DNA from: Helicobacter_J cappadocius
Lineage (GTDB): Bacteria; Campylobacterota; Campylobacteria; Campylobacterales; Helicobacteraceae
Direction: 5' to 3'
Assembly (NCBI RefSeq): GCF_030686155.1
Contig: NZ_JAUPEV010000004.1
Location: 62,001-126,000 of the forward strand
Length of the DNA: 64,000 nucleotides
Shown here: positions 18,581 through 26,414 of the stretch, in pieces
Numbering within the stretch: the stretch's first letter is position 1
How the letters are laid out: the number at the start of each line of letters is the position of its first letter
The notes under the pieces: model-generated
Told to the model about the DNA's origin: nothing
What the model saw: the letters and a program-made list of their open reading frames with translations, nothing else
Database searches by the model: none
Position numbers and translations under genes: made by a program

Positions 18581-19783
18581 TCAAAAACTAAAATAATACA
18601 GAAAATTTCCATAATAAGGATAAGAAAACCAAAGCTTAGAAGCAGGATCAAAAATCCAATAAGCAAATTTTCCTAAAAGCAACAAAAACCCTACACCATA
18701 AGCTAAAATAGAAAAATTTCTAATACAAACAAAAAACATATAGCCTAATAAAAATGAATTAAATATCAAAGTCAATCTATTAGAAGCATACGAAAATGGA
18801 AGAAACACAATATAACACCATAGAAAGACGATATAAAAATACACCCAATATTTTTTCATTTCATCATTCCATATCCTCACAGAAAACAATAGCCCCATAC
18901 AAAATAATACAAACATAAAAGAAAGATTGAGATTCATAAAAATCCCTCTTTCTTGATAAATGCTATAGAAATTTAATTTCTCAAGTATGCCAATATGGGG
19001 AATAATTCCAATCTTATATGCCATCAAAATAAATTCAAAAGAAAAAACAAAACTCAATGATCCTAAAACAACAAGACTCAAAGTTAGTTTAGGTCGATGC
19101 TTCAAAAATTCTAAAATAAAAAATATAGGAAGAGATGTAAGATGAAACAAACAAGCAATGAGCAAAAAAAAGAATTTCCAATGATATTTTTGTTGCGAAA
19201 ATGCAAAAAGTATAAAAACACACGCAAAACTCTGTCTGCTCCACTCACTAGGAGCATAAAAATTAAAAAACAAAAAGACAAAAAATAAACACAATGCTCT
19301 GTGAGAAACATTCAAAGAAAAAATACCATATTTAATCACCCATACCACCATCAAAAGACTTGGAACAAGAATAGTAAAAAATAAAATTTCACTAGGATAC
19401 AAGCGACCAAAAATCGTATTTAAGAGTAGATAAAATGATGGGAATCCAATTTCAAATCCCCCACCATAAGAAAAAAATGCCCCATAATGCCCTGAGAAAA
19501 TTTCTTTATATGTATCAAAATAGCGTAAAAAATCATCCGCATCACTATCAAAATAAACCCTTGATGCCCATATCAAGCTTCCTGAAACAGCGATGTTAAA
19601 ACCCAGTATATATAATATAATATAATCATTAAAACGTGTAAAAAGCAATAGCATAAACATTGCAGAAAAATAAGACAAAAGTGGAGAAAATGGCAGAATA
19701 AAGCAAGGTAAAAAAGCGACTACATACAAAACGCTCTTGCTTGAATGTTTTGCTTGTTGAAGGTAGTTTTGAATACTTCTCAT
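18581..19783 (-). CDS. EpsG/Wzy-like polysaccharide polymerase
   Basis: A 400-residue integral membrane protein with about 11-12 helices. A hydrophilic loop near residues 75-105 (DSDADDFLRYFDTYKEIFSG, GGGFEIGFPSFY) is typical of EpsG-family O-unit polymerases. GGAG precedes the ATG. It is paired with the Wzz-like gene immediately downstream and followed by the Maf gene. The polysaccharide is unknown. Flippase, ligase and glycosyltransferase genes are not seen nearby, which suggests either a dispersed locus or a small isolated module. Confidence 0.75.
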   Translation of the reverse strand: MRSIQNYLQQAKHSSKSVLYVVAFLPCFILPFSPLLSYFSAMFMLLLFTRFNDYIILYILGFNIAVSGSLIWASRVYFDSDADDFLRYFDTYKEIFSGHYGAFFSYGGGFEIGFPSFYLLLNTIFGRLYPSEILFFTILVPSLLMVVWVIKYGIFSLNVSHRALCLFFVFLFFNFYAPSEWSRQSFACVFILFAFSQQKYHWKFFFLLIACLFHLTSLPIFFILEFLKHRPKLTLSLVVLGSLSFVFSFEFILMAYKIGIIPHIGILEKLNFYSIYQERGIFMNLNLSFMFVLFCMGLLFSVRIWNDEMKKYWVYFYIVFLWCYIVFLPFSYASNRLTLIFNSFLLGYMFFVCIRNFSILAYGVGFLLLLGKFAYWIFDPASKLWFSYPYYGNFLYYFSF

Positions 19784-19874
19784 TTATTCTCCAAAAGCGT
19801 AATTTTATTATATTTTTATAAACCCAAAGATCAATCTCTGCTACAATAACACTCTGAAATTCACAAGGAATAGA

Positions 19875-20705
19875 ATGCAACCAGGAAAAATTCAAAAACT
19901 TCAAATCTCTCGTTTTAGCGATAATGGAGCTTATCTAAAGGATTCTTTTGAGGAGGAGGTCTTGCTTCCTAATAAATTTGTCTCGCAGGATTTGAAAATC
20001 GGAGATTTTATTGAAGTATTTCTATATACTGATTCGCTTGATAGACCTGTTGCCACAACACAAAAACCTTATGGAGTCGTAGATGAAATCCTTACCCTAA
20101 AAATCATCTCCATAGAGGAAAAAGGTTGTTTCTTAGATATAGGAATTGACAAAGATATTTTTATGCCAACAAAAGCTCCAAAACGTTTTAAAATAGGCGA
20201 ATTTGTTGCTGTTAGAATTACGTTAGATAAACAAGGGAGATTGATTGCTAGACTTGGCATCAAAGAGCATCTCAAGCCCTATAAGTTCAATATTCCTTAT
20301 GTGAAAGTAGAAATTCTACCATTTGAAAAAACCCCTCTTGGTATAGGTTGTGTAGTAAATGAAGAATATTATGGGCTTTTATATAAAAATCAAATCTTTT
20401 CACCTGTGCAAATAGGAGAAAAAAATATTGCTTATATTTCAAAAATAAGATCTGATGGTAAAGTTGATTTATCCTTAAAACCGATCGGGGATAAAAGTGA
20501 AGATAAAATCCGTCTATTAAAGATTATCGCTGAACACAAAATTTTAGAGCTTGATTTTGATTCTCCTCCTGAAGAAATACAAAAAACCTGCCAAATGAGC
20601 AAAAAAAGTTTCAAGACACTTATAAGCATCTTACTAAAAGAATCAAAAATAAAAATCCTTGATAGTTCTAAACATGCAGGAAAAAAAGCTGTCCATATTG
20701 CTTAA
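19875..20705 (+). CDS. CvfB/YitL-like S1-domain RNA-binding protein
   Basis: A 276-residue cytoplasmic protein. It begins GKIQKLQISRFSDNGAYLKD and repeats S1-like modules (GDFIEVFLYTDSLDRPVATTQ; IISIEEKGCFLDIGIDKDIFMP; YISKIRSDGKVDLSLKP), ending in a winged-helix-like segment (IRLLKIIAEHKILELDFDSPPEEIQKT). That order, S1-S1-S1-wHTH, is the CvfB family. CvfB homologues bind RNA and affect virulence factor expression in Staphylococcus; the role here is not known. AAGGA precedes the ATG. Divergent from the polysaccharide operon. Confidence 0.82.
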   Translation: MQPGKIQKLQISRFSDNGAYLKDSFEEEVLLPNKFVSQDLKIGDFIEVFLYTDSLDRPVATTQKPYGVVDEILTLKIISIEEKGCFLDIGIDKDIFMPTKAPKRFKIGEFVAVRITLDKQGRLIARLGIKEHLKPYKFNIPYVKVEILPFEKTPLGIGCVVNEEYYGLLYKNQIFSPVQIGEKNIAYISKIRSDGKVDLSLKPIGDKSEDKIRLLKIIAEHKILELDFDSPPEEIQKTCQMSKKSFKTLISILLKESKIKILDSSKHAGKKAVHIA

Positions 20706-20894
20706 AGTAACTATTCATAGGTATTTATATAAGTATTTCATTAATGCAAATTTTGCCATATTAATCGCACTTTTTAAAGCTAAAGTTTGATCTGTATCTC
20801 CAAATCCAAATAAGAGCAATATTAAATTTTTGCATTTACGATTTCTTTAGTTTTTGTTATATACTAGATCAGTAAAACAATCAAAGGATAACAA

Positions 20895-21644
20895 ATGATC
20901 ATTTTTATCACAGGAGCTTCTGCGGGGTTTGGAGAAGCTATTTCCAAAAGATTTATCAAAGAAGGACATAAAGTTATTGCTCTAGCCAGAAGAGAAGAAA
21001 AACTTCAAAAACTTCAAAATGAACTTGGAGAAAATTATCAGTTTATTGCTTGTGATGTTAATAATGTAGAAAAAATCAAAAATGATTTAAAAAATCTACC
21101 TGAAGGATTTAGAAATATTGATGTACTTATAAATAATGCTGGCCTCGCTCTTGGATTAGAATCTGCAGATAAGGCAAATATTGAAGATTGGGAAATGATG
21201 ATAAATACCAATATTACAGCCCTAATAAAACTCACTCATCTACTACTCCCAAAAATGGTTGAACGCAAAAAAGGTCATATAATCAACATAGGATCAATTG
21301 CAGGGAGTTATCCCTATCCTGGTGGAAATGTGTATGGTGGAACAAAGGCATTTGTAAAACAATTCAGTCTCAACCTTCGTGCAGATTTATATGATAAAAA
21401 TATCCGTGTTACCAACATAGAACCCGGTCTATGTGGCGGAAGCGAATTTTCAATAGTTCGATTTCGCGGTGATAAGACAAAGGCAAAACAAGTTTATGAA
21501 AACACCACACCCTTATTACCTGAAGATGTAGCTGAAGCAGTATTTTGGTGCACTAGCCTACCCAATCATGTCAATATTAATCGCATAGAACTAATGCCTA
21601 CCACTCAAGCTCCAGCAGCCCTAAATGTAGCAAAATCAAAGTAA
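20895..21644 (+). CDS. Short-chain dehydrogenase (YdfG-like, hydroxy acid/serine dehydrogenase)
   Basis: A 249-residue classical SDR. The cofactor loop TGASAGFGEAI is at residues 6-16, and ALARREEKL suggests NADP preference (arginine after strand 2). NNAG is near residue 80. The catalytic Ser-Tyr-Lys set lies in NIGSIAGSYPYPGGNVYGGTK. The tail NRIELMPTTQA is typical of YdfG, which oxidises serine and 3-hydroxy acids. AAAGGA is placed correctly before the ATG. Convergent with the transporters; 189 bases upstream hold no supported gene. Confidence 0.88.
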   Translation: MIIFITGASAGFGEAISKRFIKEGHKVIALARREEKLQKLQNELGENYQFIACDVNNVEKIKNDLKNLPEGFRNIDVLINNAGLALGLESADKANIEDWEMMINTNITALIKLTHLLLPKMVERKKGHIINIGSIAGSYPYPGGNVYGGTKAFVKQFSLNLRADLYDKNIRVTNIEPGLCGGSEFSIVRFRGDKTKAKQVYENTTPLLPEDVAEAVFWCTSLPNHVNINRIELMPTTQAPAALNVAKSK

Positions 21645-21651
21645 TATTCAC

Positions 21652-22986
21652 TCAAAAAGAATGCAGAATTTGCGAAACTAAAATGATAACAATCACTAAC
21701 GGTATCACATAGCGTACCAAGAAAAACCATACTCCAAACATTTTGCGGGGCAAAAAGTGTTTAGTGTATTCATATGCTTTTTTTCTCCCTACAACATACC
21801 CAACAAAAACGATAGAAAATAATCCTCCCAAAGGCATGAGAACCGAAGAAGTTAGAAAATCTGCCCACATAAAAATATTTTTATTCAAAAAAGTGAGTGT
21901 TTGTGCATAATCTACATTCAAGGAAAATATAATCAAAACTCCAAGTATAAATACACAAACGCTCACAATAAAAGTAGCAAAAAAACGTCTGATTTGAAAT
22001 CTTTCTATCAAATAAACTACAGAAGGCTCTAATAGTGAAACTGTCGAAGTGATACCAGCAAACATTAAAGCAATCAAAAATAAAATCGAAATAACTTCAC
22101 CACTAAGCCCCATCTGTCCAAACACTAAAGGAAGAGAGATAAATACTAAACCATCTCCTTGCTGTGCACTCCCACCATATTCAAAAATAAAAGTAAATAT
22201 CATCAATCCCGCAATCAAAGAAATCAAAATTCCAGGTATCACTACCCAAAGAGAGCTTTTAAGCAAATTTTCACTCTTGTGAGTGAATGCTGCATAAGTA
22301 ATAATAGTCCCCACCCCTAAACTAAGCGAAAAAAATACTTGACCTAAAGATTCTATAACAACCTTCAGGGTAATTTTTTGAGGTGCAAAATCAAACATAA
22401 ACCTAAATGCTTGATCAAAAGAAGGCATACTCATTGCATAAATCAATAGACCGATAAAAATAATAAATAAAAGTGGCATCAAAACAAAATTTAGCTTTTC
22501 TATGCCTTTTTTGATACCAAAACAAACAATCCAAGAAGTCAAAATCAAACAAAAACTAAAACCCAAAAATTGCCAATAAATGCTACTTTCTTTAAGTTCT
22601 AAAAACATCTGTTGAGATTGCAAAAGAGTTTTAGGGAGATCAAAACTCACTACAAATAAATAATACAACACCCAACCAAGTACGACTGAGTAAAAAGACA
22701 TAATAATAGGACCACCTAAAAGAAATACTCCGCTAAACTTGATAAATAGATTTTTTTTATACAAACCCTCAAAGCAAGAAACCATATTTTTCCTGCCTCT
22801 ATTGCCTATAATCATATCTGATAAGAGCATCGAAATACCAATGGTGAGGGTCAAAAACAAATAAAGCACCACAAAGGCACTTCCACCATTACTCCCAGTC
22901 ATATAGGGAAATCTCCATATGTGTCCTAATCCAATAGAACTACCTAGAGTCGCTAAAATAAATCCAAATTTTGAAAAATTAGCCAA
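21652..22986 (-). CDS. Sodium-dependent transporter, NSS/SNF family (copy 2)
   Basis: A 444-residue, 11-12 helix transporter. It opens with FGFILATLGSSIGLGHIWRFPYM, the sodium and substrate site of LeuT-type symporters, and has SLSLGVGTIITYAAF in helix 6. Members carry amino acids with Na+. The TTG start at 22986 follows AAGGA. It lies 9 bases downstream of a paralogue with which it shares long identical DNA stretches. H. pylori has a similar tandem pair from memory (HP0497/HP0498). Substrate unknown. Confidence 0.9.
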   Translation of the reverse strand: MANFSKFGFILATLGSSIGLGHIWRFPYMTGSNGGSAFVVLYLFLTLTIGISMLLSDMIIGNRGRKNMVSCFEGLYKKNLFIKFSGVFLLGGPIIMSFYSVVLGWVLYYLFVVSFDLPKTLLQSQQMFLELKESSIYWQFLGFSFCLILTSWIVCFGIKKGIEKLNFVLMPLLFIIFIGLLIYAMSMPSFDQAFRFMFDFAPQKITLKVVIESLGQVFFSLSLGVGTIITYAAFTHKSENLLKSSLWVVIPGILISLIAGLMIFTFIFEYGGSAQQGDGLVFISLPLVFGQMGLSGEVISILFLIALMFAGITSTVSLLEPSVVYLIERFQIRRFFATFIVSVCVFILGVLIIFSLNVDYAQTLTFLNKNIFMWADFLTSSVLMPLGGLFSIVFVGYVVGRKKAYEYTKHFLPRKMFGVWFFLVRYVIPLVIVIILVSQILHSF

Positions 22987-22995
22987 AAGTAATCC

Positions 22996-24336
22996 TTATG
23001 AGAATAATTCTATGAATTTAGCAACCCATATCACAATAACCACCAATGGGGCAATATAACGTAATATAAAAAACCATACTTCAAACATCTTTTTGGATAA
23101 AAAATGTTTGCTAAATTCATAAACCCTCTGTTTTCCTACAATCCAGCCCACAAAAATAACTGACAAAAATCCACCTAGCGGCATCACAATAGCTGAAGAA
23201 GAAAAATCCGCCCAATCAAAAAGACTTTTTCCAAAAAATGTCAAATCATTTTTATAATCTACATTCAGTGAAAATATCATTACAATACCCACGATATAAA
23301 TAGCTAAAGCGATGATCCAGGTAGCAACAAAACGACTCAAAGCAAATCTATCGATAATATATTTCACTGATGGCTCTAAAAGAGAAATCGTAGAAGTAAT
23401 CCCGGCAAACCCCAACGCTACCAAAAACAAAACAGAAATAACATTGCCCACAATCCCCATTTGACCAAAAATCAAAGGCAAAGAAACAAATACAAGACCA
23501 GCACCTTCAGAAACCTTCGCCCCATATTCAAAAACAAAAGTAAATATCATCAATCCTGCAATCAAAGAAATCAAAATTCCAGGTATCACTACCCAAAAAG
23601 CACTTTTAAGAAGATTTTGCTTTTCTGAAGCAGAGGCTGAATAGGTGATGATAATGCCTACGCCTAAACTAAGTGAGAAAAATACCTGTCCAAGTGAGGC
23701 AACAAGAACATTTGGTGTGATGTCTTTGAGCTTGAATGCAAACATAAAATCAAATGCCTTTGAAAAAGATGGCATAGTCATTGCATAAATCAATAGACCG
23801 ATAAAAATAATAAATAAAAGTGGCATCAAAACAAAATTTAGCTTTTCTATGCCATTTTTGATTCCCTTGGAAACTACCCATCCAGTGATACCTAATACAG
23901 CAGTAAAACCCAAAATTTGTGGCAAAATGGATTGAGTGAGCAAATAGTTAAATTCCGCTTCTGAAGCTCCAACATCTGTTGGAAGATTGAAGCTCACAAC
24001 AAACAAATAATACGCTACCCATCCTAGAACTATGGAATAAAAAGTCAATATAAAAGGACCGCCAATAAGTGTAATACCTGCATAACCCCATCTTTTTTTT
24101 GGACTTGGATCAAGTTCTTTGAAGGCTTCTGTGGTATTTTTATTGGTAGTATATCCGATGAGCATTTCGCCAACCAACATAGAAATACCAATACTCAAAG
24201 AGAGAAATAAAAACAAGAGCACAAATCCCCCGCCTCCACTCACTCCTGCCATATAAGGAAATCTCCATATATGACCTAATCCTATCGAACTCCCTAAAGT
24301 TGCTAAAATAAAACCAAGTTTTGAAAAATTGCCCAT
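22996..24336 (-). CDS. Sodium-dependent transporter, NSS/SNF family (copy 1)
   Basis: A 446-residue paralogue of the gene downstream, with the same LGFILATLGSSIGLGHIWRFPYM entry motif and the SLSLGVGIIITYSAS helix-6 region. A longer hydrophilic loop, TNKNTTEAFKELDPSPKKR, lies near residue 65 where copy 2 is shorter. AAGGG precedes the ATG. It leads a two-gene operon. The pair might transport different amino acids or form a functional unit; the sequence alone cannot tell. Confidence 0.9.
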   Translation of the reverse strand: MGNFSKLGFILATLGSSIGLGHIWRFPYMAGVSGGGGFVLLFLFLSLSIGISMLVGEMLIGYTTNKNTTEAFKELDPSPKKRWGYAGITLIGGPFILTFYSIVLGWVAYYLFVVSFNLPTDVGASEAEFNYLLTQSILPQILGFTAVLGITGWVVSKGIKNGIEKLNFVLMPLLFIIFIGLLIYAMTMPSFSKAFDFMFAFKLKDITPNVLVASLGQVFFSLSLGVGIIITYSASASEKQNLLKSAFWVVIPGILISLIAGLMIFTFVFEYGAKVSEGAGLVFVSLPLIFGQMGIVGNVISVLFLVALGFAGITSTISLLEPSVKYIIDRFALSRFVATWIIALAIYIVGIVMIFSLNVDYKNDLTFFGKSLFDWADFSSSAIVMPLGGFLSVIFVGWIVGKQRVYEFSKHFLSKKMFEVWFFILRYIAPLVVIVIWVAKFIELFS

Positions 24337-24503
24337 TCTTACGCCCTTTTTGCTTCCAAAATATTAAAGACAAAAATATACTGAAAATTCATTTAATTTT
24401 GCATTATTTGGGCATAGAAATTCAAAGAAAAATAAGAAAGTCTCAACTATAAACAAAAATATCTGTTGTAAGAGTATTGAATCCTTTCATTTAACCTTTT
24501 TTA

Positions 24504-26414
24504 TCAATATATCACATTTATTTGATCTTTATTGACAACACCTAAATTCAAAAAATTCTCCAAATCAATATCACTATAGCCATCAATATAAATTTCAAAA
24601 TCTTTGATGGTTTCTAATTTAGTCTTCACCTGCTCATCTATAGCCAAAAGATAATAGCAATCCTCGCAAAAATAAAGCTTGTCTTTAATAATCTCTTCCA
24701 AAGGAAGACTTAGAATTTTGCCACTATTTAAAGCTAGATTTCTAGCTATATCAAAAGAACTCAGTTTGTCTCGGCTAGAAATAAGCTTGAAGCCTCCCAT
24801 TTCATCGCTAATAATGCTTGGTTTATCACAAAGGCTATAGACTTTATAGCCGATGTCTAAATCTTGATTGCTTTTTGTCAGATCTTGCTTAAAAGTATTT
24901 TTTATCTTCTCTCCTGCACGATTCACCCGCTCTATGGTAATATCACTGATAACAGGGACTTGAGAACCTAGTTCATTTTTGCAAAAATCATAGGAATTTT
25001 TATTTTTATCCTTATCAATTTCTTGATCAATTTGAACCAAAATAAACTCCCGATTCCCTCCATCTTCAGCATTAAGCTCCATCACTGCCTGTGCAGTTGT
25101 GCCAGATCCAGCGAAGAAATCGAGAATAATGTCGTTTGGACTTGTAGAGATTTGAAGTATCTTCCTTAATAGTTTTGTTCCTTTTGGATCGCTAAAAAGT
25201 CCCTTTTTGAGAATCTCTGATAACTCTTCATTATTACCATGAGAATGACCGACTTCTTCATAGCTCCATACTGTTCCACAAGTAACACCTTGTCTGACTT
25301 CACTTAAATATGTTTTTTTATCAACTCCACCATTAGAATTAAAATAAAGTTCATTCTTATTGTAAAGCTCTAAAAGTTTTTCTTTCGAATATCTAGGATA
25401 TCTACCTGAAGGAGCCTCCCACTCAATACCATTTGGAAAAATAATTTTATAAATAGATTTTACACTTCCACTTCTGGCGTGAATTGGTGTTGCCTTCCAT
25501 AATCCTTTAGGGTCATTATCTCTATTTTTATAATCTTTGTCCTGTTTATATGTTCGTGGCAATAACCCTATAGAAAAAATTTCTCTTTGTTTTGAATAAC
25601 AAAGAATATGTTCGTGTTGATATGAAACATCTGTATCATTTGAGGTTGTATATTTGTTATGCCAAATAAAATCTCCGACAAAATTCTCCTCGCCAAAAAT
25701 CTCATCGCAGAGTAATTTGAGATTTGCCTGTTCGTTATCATCGATGGAAATAAATATCACTCCATCTTCACGAAGCAAATCCCTTGCGAGTTTGAGTCTA
25801 GGGAGCATAAAAGAGAGCCACCCGCTATGACTTCTAGTGCCTGTGATATTTCTGAAAAATTTCAATGTATCACTAGAAATCTCTTCACCATCTTCGCTAA
25901 AGCTTAACAGTCCTGTCTCTATTAGTATTTTTTTATAATCCTCTCTAAAATTATCTGGATAAATAAAATCCTCATTTTTTGTATTATAAGGAGGATCGAT
26001 ATAAATCATCTTGATCTTATCACTATAAGCAGACTTTAAAAGCTTAAGAACATCTAAATTATCTCCTCTGATAATGGTGTTTTTAGTTTCAGCAATATTT
26101 TCTTTAGCACCTACATTCTGGGGGGGGGGGGGCGTGAATTTACTTTGAGTTACCTCAAACCTTAGTTCTTTTGAAATAGGTGTAGAATACATCGCATTTG
26201 CAAGTCCCTTGCCCGGAAAAGTAAGTTCATAGCCCTGCATATTGCTATTTTCGTTCATACCTAGTAATGTAGCGATTTTCTTAAAGCTCACTTGATTGTC
26301 TGAATCTATAACATCTGGAAAATTCTTTTTGAGATGTTCAAAAAATGGATTTATAGATTCTGTGGTATCTATTATTTTTATATTTTGTTCTTTGATTTTA
26401 TCTTTGTCTATCAT
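24504..26414 (-). CDS. mod: Type III DNA methyltransferase (Mod), phase-variable, ON as sequenced
   Basis: A 636-residue adenine methyltransferase and specificity subunit. Catalytic motif IV DPPYNTKNEDF is near residue 139 and the AdoMet motif FFAGSGTTAQAV near residue 431. This beta-class order, with a target-recognition region between the motifs, is typical of type III Mod. A C13 tract encodes four prolines near residue 95 (SKFTPPPPQN) and keeps the frame open; any change not divisible by three would truncate the protein before the catalytic motif. AAGGAG precedes the ATG, which overlaps the res stop by 17 bases. Confidence 0.95.
   Translation of the reverse strand: MIDKDKIKEQNIKIIDTTESINPFFEHLKKNFPDVIDSDNQVSFKKIATLLGMNENSNMQGYELTFPGKGLANAMYSTPISKELRFEVTQSKFTPPPPQNVGAKENIAETKNTIIRGDNLDVLKLLKSAYSDKIKMIYIDPPYNTKNEDFIYPDNFREDYKKILIETGLLSFSEDGEEISSDTLKFFRNITGTRSHSGWLSFMLPRLKLARDLLREDGVIFISIDDNEQANLKLLCDEIFGEENFVGDFIWHNKYTTSNDTDVSYQHEHILCYSKQREIFSIGLLPRTYKQDKDYKNRDNDPKGLWKATPIHARSGSVKSIYKIIFPNGIEWEAPSGRYPRYSKEKLLELYNKNELYFNSNGGVDKKTYLSEVRQGVTCGTVWSYEEVGHSHGNNEELSEILKKGLFSDPKGTKLLRKILQISTSPNDIILDFFAGSGTTAQAVMELNAEDGGNREFILVQIDQEIDKDKNKNSYDFCKNELGSQVPVISDITIERVNRAGEKIKNTFKQDLTKSNQDLDIGYKVYSLCDKPSIISDEMGGFKLISSRDKLSSFDIARNLALNSGKILSLPLEEIIKDKLYFCEDCYYLLAIDEQVKTKLETIKDFEIYIDGYSDIDLENFLNLGVVNKDQINVIY
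26120..26132 (-). repeat. C13 tract within mod coding sequence
   Basis: Thirteen G on the plus strand, read as C13 in mod codons around residues 95-98. C10, C13 and C16 keep the reading frame; other lengths do not. It lies upstream of the catalytic motifs. Confidence 0.95.
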
